Positions 43,945 through 54,300 of a DNA stretch of 64,000 bases are shown in pieces. The DNA comes from an uncultured Draconibacterium sp. (lineage in GTDB: Bacteria > Bacteroidota > Bacteroidia > Bacteroidales > Prolixibacteraceae): assembly GCF_963677565.1 (NCBI RefSeq), contig NZ_OY781981.1:4518001-4582000 (forward strand), given 5' to 3'. A program made the translations under genes and the position numbers. Positions within the stretch are counted from its first letter, which is position 1. The number at the start of each line of letters is the position of its first letter. The notes below the pieces were generated by a model. That model was not told the DNA's origin. It did not search any database and saw only the letters and a program-made list of their open reading frames with translations.

Positions 43945-45411
43945 TTACAACTTATCGATAAAAGCTGCTTCTCTTACATTTTCGCCTTTCTGTTTTGTAA
44001 GTGCATCACCAAGATCCAGACGTGCTTCATCTGCAATTTTTAATAGCTTCTCCACCATCTCCGGATATTGATCCTGCAAATCATAATCCTCGCTGGGATC
44101 TTGCGCCGTATTATACAGAGCCATCGGAAATGAAATCATACCATACTCTCCAGGGTAACCATCTTTCCCTTGTGGTTTTTCGTAGTATGAAAGGCCATTA
44201 TGTGGTAAAACAAGTTTCCAGTTTTTATATCGAACTGCCTCCAGATTTGCCATGCCAAATCCCCAATAGTAGTAGAATTCCTCACGTTTACCTGTTTCCT
44301 GTTTATCGAGAAGCAAGGGTAAAAAGTTAATCCCGTCTATCTTCTTTTCAGGGAGTTGAGCTCCTGTAATTTCACATAAAGTAGGCAAAATATCGATATT
44401 GCTTACCAGCTGACTATTTACAGTTCCTCCCTCAATTTTACCGGGCCATTTTATAATACATGGGACTCTGTTCCCACCATCAAACGTTGTATTTTTGCCT
44501 TCGCGAAATCCGCCTGTAGAACCTGCATGATTACCAAAATTCTTCCAAGGGCCATTATCGCTAGTCATTATCACAATCGTATTGTCATCAATACCATTTT
44601 CTTTTAACGCTTTTTCTATTTCGCCTACTGACCAATCCAATTCTGAAATAACATCACCGAATAATCCAAGTTCGCTACTTCCTTTATGCAAATCGGAGAC
44701 AGCAATTGGGACATGTGGCATCGGATGTGCCAAGTAAAGGAAGAATGGATTTTCTTTCTTGGCATTGGCATTAATTATCTTTACAGCTCGATCAGTAAAA
44801 ATCGTAGTTAATTTCGCCTGATCGTTCAAATCTGCAATCGTATCTACTGGTTCATTCCCATCAATTAATTTCAATGGAGGCCAATTTCCTTTTCTATTGT
44901 TTGGATCAGTTACCGGTTTACCATCATAATCAACTGGCCAAATATCATTTGAATATGGAATACCATAAAAACTATCAAAACCATAGCTTAATGGAAAATA
45001 TGGAGCTTCATTTCCCAAATGCCATTTTCCTAACATGGCAGTAGAATATCCAATTTCTTTTAATGTAGATGCGATGGTTTCTTCTTCAGGATTTAATGCA
45101 ATTCTACTGGTTGGTAACAATGCTCCATTGATACCAACACGACATGAATAACATCCGGTTAACAAGGAAGCTCTTGATGCTGAACAAACTGCGCTACCTG
45201 CCATAAAATTGGTAAAACGCATTCCTTCCTGTGAAAGTTTATTTATATTCGGTGTACGGATACCGGTCATTCCATAAGGTTCAGTATCCCCATATCCCAT
45301 ATCATCAAAAAAGACAATAATGATATTTGGATTTCTTGTCTGTGTATTCTTTTCGACGGAGCAGCCTCCAAGAATGAGACTAAGTATAAATAGTATAGAA
45401 AATATCTTCAT
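43945..45411 (-). CDS. type I sulfatase lipoprotein with CxAxR maturation motif
   Basis: A 488-residue lipoprotein sulfatase from the ATG at 45411 (lipobox LILGGC, Cys about 17). Arylsulfatase-A-like N-terminus IIIVFFDDMGYGDTEPYG, then the FGly motif CSASR (Cys 76) in GSAVCSASRASLLTG, which is the CxAxR version that maturases also accept. Others: STAMLGKWHLGNEAP, LYLAHPMPHVPI, IVIMTSDNGPWKNFGNHAGS and GGTVNSQLVSN. The only one of the eight here with alanine at the third motif position. The start lies 4 bp past the previous sulfatase's stop codon, so the two genes are translationally close-coupled. Confidence 0.92.
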   Translation of the reverse strand: MKIFSILFILSLILGGCSVEKNTQTRNPNIIIVFFDDMGYGDTEPYGMTGIRTPNINKLSQEGMRFTNFMAGSAVCSASRASLLTGCYSCRVGINGALLPTSRIALNPEEETIASTLKEIGYSTAMLGKWHLGNEAPYFPLSYGFDSFYGIPYSNDIWPVDYDGKPVTDPNNRKGNWPPLKLIDGNEPVDTIADLNDQAKLTTIFTDRAVKIINANAKKENPFFLYLAHPMPHVPIAVSDLHKGSSELGLFGDVISELDWSVGEIEKALKENGIDDNTIVIMTSDNGPWKNFGNHAGSTGGFREGKNTTFDGGNRVPCIIKWPGKIEGGTVNSQLVSNIDILPTLCEITGAQLPEKKIDGINFLPLLLDKQETGKREEFYYYWGFGMANLEAVRYKNWKLVLPHNGLSYYEKPQGKDGYPGEYGMISFPMALYNTAQDPSEDYDLQDQYPEMVEKLLKIADEARLDLGDALTKQKGENVREAAFIDKL

Positions 45412-45415
45412 GTTT

Positions 45416-46897
45416 CTAATTTTTATTATCAGGTTTCGTAACAGTAACACTTTTCGGCGTAACTGCTGCCGCTTTAACTCTTTCAGTCAGTTTTATATCA
45501 AGTTCTTTGATCAGGTCTGCAAACCGTGAATCTTTTGCCAGGTTATGCATCTCAGCAGGATCTGCTTGACGATCATAGAATTCAATTAAATCAGGCCCAC
45601 CTTCTTCCCAGCGGGTATAGCGGTATTTACATGTTCTTAATGTATATCCGTAAGTTGGTGTAGTATAACGACTCATGTATTCGTTGTTGACTTCAGACAG
45701 TGCATTTTCCCTTATAATCGTGGATGCATCCTTCAAAATAGGAACCATACTTTTGCCCATCACATGTTCCGGAATCGTTAATCCAGCCAATTCGGAAAGT
45801 GTAGGGTAGAAATCAATCATTTCCACAATTGAGTTAGTAACTTGCCCTTTTGTACTTTGCCCCGGATAGGAAATCACCAAAGGCATGCGATCTGAGTTTT
45901 CAAACAAAGTCATTTTCTGATAATAACCGTGTTCGCCCAAATGGTAACCATGATCGGAAGTAAATAAAATAATCGTATTTTCACGTAGGCCCAATTGATC
46001 CAACGCATCCAGAACACGTCCTACCTGTGCATCCATAAATGAAATCGTGGCATAATAACCTTGAATAGCTGAACGTGCTGTACTATCCGGCAGATCATTT
46101 TGAGCCTTCCATCTTCTCATCAAGTCCTTAGCTGGCTTCGGAATGGTTTCAAAATACCCTTCAGGTACCTCAGGAACTTGTATATCATCTTTTGGATACA
46201 TCTCAAAATATTTCTTAGGAGCAACATAAGGAGTGTGTGGTTTATAAAAACCTACGCCCAGGAAAAACGGGTTATCCTGCTTCGCAAACTGTTTGAGCAA
46301 TTTGATCGATTCGGTGGCTACAATTCCATCGGTTTGTTCTTCATCTTCGCCATCGGCAGCCAACCAACTAAGTGAAGCTCCCAGCATTTTGTTCGAGCCG
46401 GGAGTGATGCTAAAAATCTTGTCTTCCTCATCTTTATCGCGGCCACGCGGATTAACAGTAATGTTCCACGATGGTGGATCATCGTGCCCCGGAGTACCAA
46501 TCTCGCTGGGATTGCCATAATGATAAAGTTTTCCGACACGCGCAGCTGTGTAACCGTTATTCATAAAATTCTGCGACATGGTCACAACGTCTGGAACACG
46601 TTCACGTACTAAAGTATTTAAATCTTTTAATCCAGTTTGATCAGGATACAATCCTGTCATGAATGATGCTCTGGACGGCGCACATAAAGGGAAATTTGTA
46701 AAGGCATTATTAAATACCAGACCATCACCAGCCAGTTTATCGATGTTTGGTGTTTTCACCATATAATGACCATAGGTACTGAAATCGCAGTTCAGATCGT
46801 CAGAAATAATGAAAAGAACATTCATTGGTTTTTTCTGAGCATTTACTGTTGACGTTAATCCAAGAACAAAAATAAACAGGACTAAAAATTGTTTCAT
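45416..46897 (-). CDS. type I sulfatase, iduronate-2-sulfatase-like (S1_7-like)
   Basis: A 493-residue exported sulfatase (signal peptide MKQFLVLFIFVLGLTSTVNA). N-terminal metal site MNVLFIISDDLNCDFSTYGH, FGly motif CAPSR (Cys 72) in FPLCAPSRASFMTGLYPDQT, then YTAARVGKLYHYGNP, FFLGVGFYKPHTPYVAP (substrate-side Lys and His), ILFTSDHGYHLGEHG and FYDRQADPAEMHNLA. The YHYGNP/YKPHTPY combination is typical of iduronate-2-sulfatase and S1_7 enzymes, including those acting on sulfated uronic acid or rhamnose. Ends 4 bp before the next sulfatase ATG. Confidence 0.93.
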   Translation of the reverse strand: MKQFLVLFIFVLGLTSTVNAQKKPMNVLFIISDDLNCDFSTYGHYMVKTPNIDKLAGDGLVFNNAFTNFPLCAPSRASFMTGLYPDQTGLKDLNTLVRERVPDVVTMSQNFMNNGYTAARVGKLYHYGNPSEIGTPGHDDPPSWNITVNPRGRDKDEEDKIFSITPGSNKMLGASLSWLAADGEDEEQTDGIVATESIKLLKQFAKQDNPFFLGVGFYKPHTPYVAPKKYFEMYPKDDIQVPEVPEGYFETIPKPAKDLMRRWKAQNDLPDSTARSAIQGYYATISFMDAQVGRVLDALDQLGLRENTIILFTSDHGYHLGEHGYYQKMTLFENSDRMPLVISYPGQSTKGQVTNSIVEMIDFYPTLSELAGLTIPEHVMGKSMVPILKDASTIIRENALSEVNNEYMSRYTTPTYGYTLRTCKYRYTRWEEGGPDLIEFYDRQADPAEMHNLAKDSRFADLIKELDIKLTERVKAAAVTPKSVTVTKPDNKN

Positions 46898-46932
46898 AAT
46901 TATTATTTTTACTTCACCATTAAGCTTTGGTA

Positions 46933-48345
46933 TTAATATTTTTCGAGTTGATTTTCAACTGGTACTACCGATGCCAGATGTTCTTTTAAGAGGATTTGAA
47001 TTTCAGCAATCACATCAGGGTGTTGTTCAGCAATATTATATTTTTCCGATGGATCAACATTCAGATTATATAATTCAGGTATTTCGAGCTCTTTCGGACC
47101 ACCCATACCATATGCAGGTTGTGTAATAAAGTGGGCTTTATAAGCTCCTTTACGTATAGCAAATACTTTTTGTCCACGGTAATAAATCACCACATCGCGA
47201 GGCGATTCCGATTTGCCTGCTATTGTTTGTGTTAAATCATAACCGTCATAAACACGGTCATTAGGTAGTTGAGTACCCGCCAAATTACAAAAAGTGGGTA
47301 GTAAATCCATGGTTGTTCCAAGATCGGTTACCACTCCGGATTTTACAAGACCTGGCCCCCACATTACAGTCGGCTCACGCATACCTCCTTCGTATGTCCC
47401 GCCTTTACCTCCTTTTAACAAACCGGCGCTTCCCCCGTTTTCGTTGAACAGTAACCACGGTCCGTTATCAGATGTAAACACCACAAGTGTATTGTCTTCC
47501 AATCCGTTTTCTTTTAAGGCTGATACAATCTGACCAACGCTCCAGTCAATTTCTTCAATTACATCACCATAGGTTCCGCGCAAACTTTTCCCTTCAAAAT
47601 CTTTTGATGGAAACAAAGGGACATGTGGCATAGACTGAGCCATATATATAAAAAATGGCTCATCCTTTTTTTCTTTAATAAAATTGATGGCTTCCTGGGT
47701 ATATCTTCTTGTTATGGTTGTCTGATCGGCAGGTTGTTCTATTATTTCCCGATTTCTTTTTAAAGGTACGTTAAAATATCCCGGTTTAGGATTGGCACAA
47801 GCTTCAAAATAATTAACACTGTCTGGGAAAGCATGATCCATATCGTTGCTGTACGGGATTCCATAATAGTAGTCGAATCCATGCGAATTTGGATCGAAAG
47901 GCTGTAAATGACCGAGATGCCATTTACCGATGCAGGCGGTGGAATATCCGGCATCTTTCAGCGCTGAAGCTATTGTAATCTCACTTTCTGGTAATCCTCC
48001 TTTTGAATTGTCATACAAAACTCTTTTCTGGTCGCTGCACATTCCAGAACGAACAGGCAATCTCCCGGTCATCAAACCTGCACGGGAAGGAGTACAAACT
48101 GATGCGGCCACATAAAAATTGGTCCACTTCTGGCCTTCAAAAGCGAGCTTATCCAGATTAGGAGTTTTAATGGTTGGATGTCCAAAAATTCCAACATCAC
48201 CATAGCCCATATCGTCTGCAAAAATCAAGATAATGTTCGATTTTTTGGATTCTTGTGAAGTGGCAGCATATAAATTCTTACTACCAACAAAAAAACCGGG
48301 TATCATCATCAGAAAGATGAATGTTTGTAATCGTAGTTTATTCAT
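46933..48345 (-). CDS. type I sulfatase, arylsulfatase-A-like
   Basis: A 470-residue exported sulfatase (signal peptide to about residue 28, LYAA end). Motifs: NIILIFADDMGYGDVGIFGH, FGly motif CTPSR (Cys 84) in ASVCTPSRAGLMTGRLPVRS, STACIGKWHLGH, IYMAQSMPHVPLFPS, VVFTSDNGPWLLFNENGGSA, GMREPTVMWGPG and IPELYNLNVDPSEKYNIAE. Typical arylsulfatase-A-like domain with short C-terminal cap, in the group near S1_16-type enzymes, though I do not claim a subfamily. 35 bp separates it from the neighbour downstream, 12 bp from the one upstream. Confidence 0.93.
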   Translation of the reverse strand: MNKLRLQTFIFLMMIPGFFVGSKNLYAATSQESKKSNIILIFADDMGYGDVGIFGHPTIKTPNLDKLAFEGQKWTNFYVAASVCTPSRAGLMTGRLPVRSGMCSDQKRVLYDNSKGGLPESEITIASALKDAGYSTACIGKWHLGHLQPFDPNSHGFDYYYGIPYSNDMDHAFPDSVNYFEACANPKPGYFNVPLKRNREIIEQPADQTTITRRYTQEAINFIKEKKDEPFFIYMAQSMPHVPLFPSKDFEGKSLRGTYGDVIEEIDWSVGQIVSALKENGLEDNTLVVFTSDNGPWLLFNENGGSAGLLKGGKGGTYEGGMREPTVMWGPGLVKSGVVTDLGTTMDLLPTFCNLAGTQLPNDRVYDGYDLTQTIAGKSESPRDVVIYYRGQKVFAIRKGAYKAHFITQPAYGMGGPKELEIPELYNLNVDPSEKYNIAEQHPDVIAEIQILLKEHLASVVPVENQLEKY

Positions 48346-48357
48346 AGTTATTCTTAT

Positions 48358-49803
48358 TTAAGATTTTTTAGGGAGTTTTGACAGGTCAAATTTAAAGCGG
48401 TATTCAAGGAATGAAATACCCTCGAGTTCCGTACCTTTGGTAACCTCATTCCACCATTCTTCGCACGCAGCTTTCATTATTTCTGTCCTTTCTGGATAAT
48501 CACGGCTTAAATCGTGCTGTTCTTTCGAATCTATCATCATGTTAAACAACTCAACTGTTGTTTCTTTTTCATCATTTGGAAAATAACTGTAATCCTTTTT
48601 CCAAACCAATTTCCAGTCGCCACTGCGCATCGCAATTGAATTCAGGTTAGCCCAAAAAACATCTCGCTCCTGGATTTGCTCATTATTAATTAAAGTTGGT
48701 AGCAGCGAGGTACCATCAATTTTACTGTCATTCTCAATTCCACAAAACTCAAGAATAGTAGGCATAAAATCCATTGTCATCATTAGCTCGTCAGTCCTGT
48801 GGGGTTTAAATTTCTCAGGATAATAAAAAATAGCCGGCACACGAATTCCTCCTTCGTATAGCGTTGCTTTTGAACCATTGAAATATCCGTTGGCTCCTGG
48901 GTATTTATCGGCAGCAACCTGTAAAGCACCATTATCGGAAGTAAAAATGATCATCGTATTTTCCATTATTCCCTGGCGCTCGAGCTCATCGACCAACATT
49001 CCTACACCTTCGTCCAGTATTTTAATCATTTCGCGGTACCTGCGCTGGTATTCGTGAACTTCCATGGCTGCACCATTATCGTACATATACGTATCTTCTG
49101 TACGTATCGGATCATCATTCCGTCCCTGAATTGGCGTATGAATAGCCGCGTGCGGAACATAAAGGAAAAACGGTTGTCCTTCACTTTCTTTTACAAAATC
49201 AACAGCGTATTTATTGATCAAATCGGTAGCGTAACCGGGTTCATTGGCTTTCTCTTTATTGTGCCACCAATCCACTTCGGGAGTAGTATTGTAATGCGAA
49301 ATAAAATCGACATTACCTTTTAAGAAACCGCGAAACTCGTCGAATCCATGATTTGTAGGGTTGTATTTCATATCCATTCCCATGTGCCACTTTCCAAACA
49401 CTGCTGTGCGGTATCCGGCTTCCTGAAGCTTTTTAGCAAACGATGGATTTTTTGTTGGATCAAGTCCCTCATCTCCCCCGGTTTCTGAATAAATATGATT
49501 TAGTCCGACACGTTGCTGATACGAGCCTGTCATAATTGAAACGCGCGTTGGCGAACAAACCGGTGCGTTGGTATGAAAATTTGTACATACAACTCCATTT
49601 GACGCTAGCTTGTCTAAAGCAGGAGTTTCCAAACCAATTCCGCCAAAAGACGTGATTCCTGAATAACCCAGGTCGTCTGCCATTATCAGAATTACATTGG
49701 GTTTTTTCGGAGCTTTTGAATCGGCTGCCAAAAGTTTTTGATGACCTAGAAACAGCATTAAAACACACAGAACAATCAAGATTTTGGACAAAGGTTTAGT
49801 CAT
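48358..49803 (-). CDS. type I sulfatase, first gene of the sulfatase block
   Basis: A 481-residue exported sulfatase (signal peptide SKILIVLCVLMLFLGHQ). Motifs: NVILIMADDLGYSGITSFGG, FGly motif CSPTR (Cys 83) in APVCSPTRVSIMTGSYQQRV, TAVFGKWHMGMD, FLYVPHAAIHTPIQGRND, IIFTSDNGALQVAADKYPGA and MMIDSKEQHDLS. It follows the terminator behind the right SusD gene, so the sulfatase run probably starts its own transcript here. A perfect 12-bp palindrome TTCAAATTTGAA lies 20 bp upstream of the ATG (49824-49835) and may be an operator. Sugar and sulfate position are not known. Confidence 0.93.
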   Translation of the reverse strand: MTKPLSKILIVLCVLMLFLGHQKLLAADSKAPKKPNVILIMADDLGYSGITSFGGIGLETPALDKLASNGVVCTNFHTNAPVCSPTRVSIMTGSYQQRVGLNHIYSETGGDEGLDPTKNPSFAKKLQEAGYRTAVFGKWHMGMDMKYNPTNHGFDEFRGFLKGNVDFISHYNTTPEVDWWHNKEKANEPGYATDLINKYAVDFVKESEGQPFFLYVPHAAIHTPIQGRNDDPIRTEDTYMYDNGAAMEVHEYQRRYREMIKILDEGVGMLVDELERQGIMENTMIIFTSDNGALQVAADKYPGANGYFNGSKATLYEGGIRVPAIFYYPEKFKPHRTDELMMTMDFMPTILEFCGIENDSKIDGTSLLPTLINNEQIQERDVFWANLNSIAMRSGDWKLVWKKDYSYFPNDEKETTVELFNMMIDSKEQHDLSRDYPERTEIMKAACEEWWNEVTKGTELEGISFLEYRFKFDLSKLPKKS

Positions 49804-49855
49804 GACATTATAAATTTGTCGTTTTCAAATTTGAACGGATTGATTAATTGAGAGT

Positions 49856-49884
49856 AAAAGCAGGAAGGAGATTTCCCTTCCTGC
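49856..49884 (-). terminator. terminator after SusD (right system)
   Basis: A perfect 9-bp stem (GCAGGAAGG with CCTTCCTGC), 7-base loop and TTTTA tail on the minus strand. It lies 12 bp after the SusD stop and divides the susCD transcript from the sulfatase genes. Confidence 0.78.
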
Positions 49885-49896
49885 ATAATTATTTAA

Positions 49897-51336
49897 CTAG
49901 TAACCTGGATTATTTTCATTTATGTTACCATTGGCGTCAATTTCTGACTGAGGAATTGCGAAAAGCTTATGTTTATCTGCGGCAGAAATTACTCCTCGTG
50001 CTAATGCACTAGAAATAAAAGTTCCGTTTCTAATCATATCTTCTCTTTCTTTCCCTTCAAAGAAAAGTTCGTGAATTCGTTCTTCAAGTATTTTATCTCT
50101 GAGACTTTCCTGAGTATAATCGCCAAGTGATATTGAGCTTATACCTGCACGTGTACGAACTTCGTTAATCAAATCTATACTTTCCTGATTTGGGCCACTC
50201 AATTCATTCAGTGCTTCTGCTCTTGCCAATATAATGTCAGCATAGCGAATTTCTGGTAAATCAATTCCAGTTTGTGGAGAAAGTGCATTCGGATCTGTTC
50301 CGAACTTTACACAAAGTGATTGATCGTTTCCATATCCTTCTCGAACAGGATTTCCTGGATCAAGACTTATATAGCTAGTCTCAAATGCATTTAATCTCGT
50401 ATCTCCTTCTTCGAACGAATCAAGAAATGAATCATACCAATAGGTTCTAGTGGCAAAAACTGATTCCCCTGGAGGCAATGGGTAATCTTTGGGAAGGTTT
50501 AAAGCAGCCAGATATTCAGCATGATTTACAGATTCAGCGGTATGTACCCAGATTAATTCACTATTTCCTTCATTTGCAACACCAAATACATCCATATAAT
50601 TGTCCTGTAACTCATATACATTTAAATCCATTATAGCTTGGCTCGCATCAGCGACTTTTTGCCATTGCATAGTATTGAGATAATATTTACATAAAAATCC
50701 AAGGGTAGCACCTTTGTTTAAACGTCCATACTGAGAAGCAGTAACTGACAAATCTGCAGTTGCTTCATTCAGGTCAGTTTCGATGCGACTCATCATTTCT
50801 GCATCAGTAGCTCTCGGAAGTTCCAAATCTGCCGTGTAAGTAGTAGTAAAAATAGGTGTAGTACCGAAATGATTATAAAGAATAGCATACGCTTGTCCGC
50901 GCACACCTTTTGCTTCCGCTGTTATTGCTTTAATAAATTCATCACTATAATCTCCACCGTCACTTAATTTATCAAGCACTAAATTAGCATTTCTAATAAT
51001 AGTGAACAGCTCATTCCATTTGCCGGAAAAATGACCATTATTGGCATCCCATGTAAAATCTTTGAATGGTGCAGCAGTCGCTGCCTCCCAGCTACCTCCA
51101 ACCCCATAAGCAGAACCGGTCATATAAACACTTACAAAAAAATCTCTTGGATAGTTCAACACAGCAGTATGAAAACTACTGTACATCGAGTAGACCAAAG
51201 TACTAAGCCCATCCTCTGTTTGAAGGAATTGATCGGACAATTCAGAGTATACTTCTTCTTCCAGTGGTTCAGTACAACTATATGGAACTGAAAGAACTAG
51301 AAATAATATAATTGCTATATAAATTTTATTCTTCAT
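49897..51336 (-). CDS. SusD/RagB-family glycan-binding lipoprotein (right system)
   Basis: A 479-residue surface lipoprotein; lipobox PYSCTEPLEEEVYSE (Cys about 21) with the acidic run that follows surface-exposed Bacteroidota lipoproteins. SusD hallmarks: IIRNANLVLDKL, KGVRGQAYAILYNHFGTTPI, KGATLGFLCKYYLN, LPEIRYADIILARAEALNEL, LINEVRTRAGI, ILEERIHELFFEGKERED and the closing NENNPGY. It pairs with the SusC gene 11 bp upstream. It differs strongly from the left SusD (no SCSDDF-type N-terminus, different loops), so the two systems probably bind different parts of the glycan or different glycans. Confidence 0.95.
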   Translation of the reverse strand: MKNKIYIAIILFLVLSVPYSCTEPLEEEVYSELSDQFLQTEDGLSTLVYSMYSSFHTAVLNYPRDFFVSVYMTGSAYGVGGSWEAATAAPFKDFTWDANNGHFSGKWNELFTIIRNANLVLDKLSDGGDYSDEFIKAITAEAKGVRGQAYAILYNHFGTTPIFTTTYTADLELPRATDAEMMSRIETDLNEATADLSVTASQYGRLNKGATLGFLCKYYLNTMQWQKVADASQAIMDLNVYELQDNYMDVFGVANEGNSELIWVHTAESVNHAEYLAALNLPKDYPLPPGESVFATRTYWYDSFLDSFEEGDTRLNAFETSYISLDPGNPVREGYGNDQSLCVKFGTDPNALSPQTGIDLPEIRYADIILARAEALNELSGPNQESIDLINEVRTRAGISSISLGDYTQESLRDKILEERIHELFFEGKEREDMIRNGTFISSALARGVISAADKHKLFAIPQSEIDANGNINENNPGY

Positions 51337-51347
51337 TTTTCTGAGTT

Positions 51348-54300
51348 TTAAAATTGAACATTTACACCTAACATCCAGGTTCTCGCCAACGGATATGAGC
51401 TATAATCGATTTTTACATTACTCTGCCCGAATGCATTTGCTTCAGGATCATAACCTGTATAATCAGTAATTGTGAATAAATTCTGCCCGGAAACGTATAC
51501 TTTAGCAGAACTAATACCTCCTATTTTTACAGGAACATTATAACTCAATTGAACACTTTTCAGACGGATATATGAAGCATCCTCAATTACAAGATTATTT
51601 ACTTTGCTACTTGCTCCATAAGCGCTAGAGTTAATTCCTGAAGGCCAAGTCGCATCAGTATTTTCTGGTGTCCATCGATTATCTACCTGATAGCTAAGTT
51701 TATTTCTAGTTGCATTACCTGGATACATACTTTCCATGGCCATACCATTTAATAAGTCTGCTCCCTGCTGCCCCTGAATAAAAATATCTAAATCAAAATC
51801 TCCGTAAGTAAAAGTATTTCGTAGCCCATAAGTAAAATCAGGATAAGGATCACCTAAGACGACTTGATCTGCTGTTGAAATTTGTCCATCGTTATTAACG
51901 TCATCAAAAATGGGGAAGCCTGGTTGAGCGGTTGGTTGGGCAGAACCATCAATTTGAGCTTGATCTTGAAAAATACCGGTAATGCGATAGCCATAATATG
52001 ATCCTAACGGAAGTCCAGGTTTGAAAATCGCAGTATTACCACCATTTACTTGAATATATCCAGTCTGGATAGATTCAAGATCACCCAGTGAAAGTACTTC
52101 ATTCTTAATTGCAGATATATTAAATGTTGTATTCCAGTTAAATTTTGATTTAATGATGTTTCTTGAATGAATCATAAATTCAAAACCACCATTTTTCATC
52201 GAACCAACATTTCTTAAAATTGAACTATATCCAGAAGATGTCGGTAATGGAAGATTTAACAACATATCTGTTGTTTTCTTTTTAAAATAATCTATCGATC
52301 CTGTAATTCGTCCATTCAGAAAACCATAATCAACACCAATGTTAGTCTGTGCTGTGGTTTCCCATTTTAAGTCTGGATTAGCAATTCTAGAAGGTACTGT
52401 ACCAACAAATGTACTACCGTCAAGAATTGCAGTTCCTCCTGCCTCATAGGTACTTAAAGAGGTATAACTGCCAATTTCCTGATTACCGGTTTGCCCCCAA
52501 CTTGCACGAAGTTTTAATTCACTAAAAACCTCGGGGACAAAATCTTCTTCAGCTAGTTTCCACCCCAATGCAAATGATGGGAAATAACCATACTTATTAT
52601 TTTCACCAAAACGGGAAGAGCCATCTGCCCTAATCGAAGCAGTTAAAAGAAAATTATAGATTGAATAATTGACACGTCCAAGATAAGAAAGTAATGTATT
52701 TGATTCCTTATGACTTGCAACACCTGCATTACTTGGATCTCCAAGTCCCAGATTATTAGTCATTAAATCATCAGATGGGAAATTACTAGTTCCAGCGGAA
52801 AAACTTTTTAGCATAAATTCTTGATATGTCACACCACCCAATACATTCAGATATTGGTTTTCATTAATCGTCTTATTATAATTCATGGTGTACTCAGCCA
52901 AAATATTTGAACGACTAAGTGAAGCAATATTTGCAAATCCTTTTGCGGCAACTCCTCGAATTGTTTTTGTAGAGTTATACAGATCTCTGCGCATATTTTG
53001 ATTGTCAAATCCAACATTCAATTTTGCACTTAAATCTTCAACAATTTCATATTCTAACGTAGTATTTCCGAACATCCTGTTGGTTTCGCTTTTACTTGAG
53101 ATTCCATAAATAACACTCATTGGGTTATTTATTGTAAGCTCACTAGAACGGAAAAATGTACCATCCTCATTGTATACAGGTAAGGTAGGGTCGTACCATA
53201 TTGCATCATATACTGCTCCTGCTGATTCATTGGTTTGAACCCCTCCAATATAATTATCGCTATTCTCTCTACTATTATTAAGATTCAAACCAAATTTTAG
53301 TTTCTCTCCTATTTGTTGGTCCAAATTGACCCTGGCTATATATCTTTTAACGCCTGTCTCCTTAACTACACCATCCTGGTCAAAGTAATTTAGCGAAACA
53401 TAAAATTTAGTTTTTTCTACACCTCCAGACATTGACAGGTTATGACTTTGCATTGGCGCAACTTTATAAATTTGATCTTGCCAATCTGTCCCTGCACCAA
53501 TAGCAGAAATATCTGAAGCAGAAAACCGAGGATCAAGTCCTTGCTCTGCAGCCATCTCATTAAATGTGCTTATGTATTCAGAAGCAGATAAAACATCTAC
53601 CTTTTTCGTTATAGACTGTAACCCAGCATAAGCATCATAACTAAACTTAATTCCGTGTGATCCCTTTTTAGTTGTAATTAGGACAACTCCATTAGCTCCA
53701 CGTGAACCGTATATTGCAGTTGCTGATGCATCCTTAAGAATCTCGATTGATTGAATATCATTAGGGTTTAGTGCATTTAAAGGATTTTTTGCGTTGAGGT
53801 TAGCCCCCACTTCTGCAACCTGTGAGGTGCTTGACCCCGTTAGTCCTTCACCGTTATCAATTGGCAAGCCATCAATAACATATAAAGGTTCATTCCCTGC
53901 ATTTACTGAACTTGCTCCACGAATTCGAATAGATAAACCCCCACCGGGTTCATTTGACGCCTGTGTAACCTGAACTCCAGCAATACGCCCCTGCATCGCC
54001 TGATCAACTGAAGATATCGCTCCACGGTTTAAATCTTCACTCTTTACTGATGAAACAGAGCCTGTTAAATCGCTCTTTTTAACCGTACCGTAACCAATAG
54101 CTACGACTTCTTCCAGACCAATCGTTTCTTCGATCATTACAATATCGATTGTGGACTGTCCGTTAACTACAACTTCATGCTGCTTCATGCCAACAAACGA
54201 GAATTGCAATGTTGCATCGGACGGTACATTTACGATTGTATATTTACCATCAAAATCGGTAATTGTTCCCTGGGTAGTTCCTTTTATTACTACCGACACA

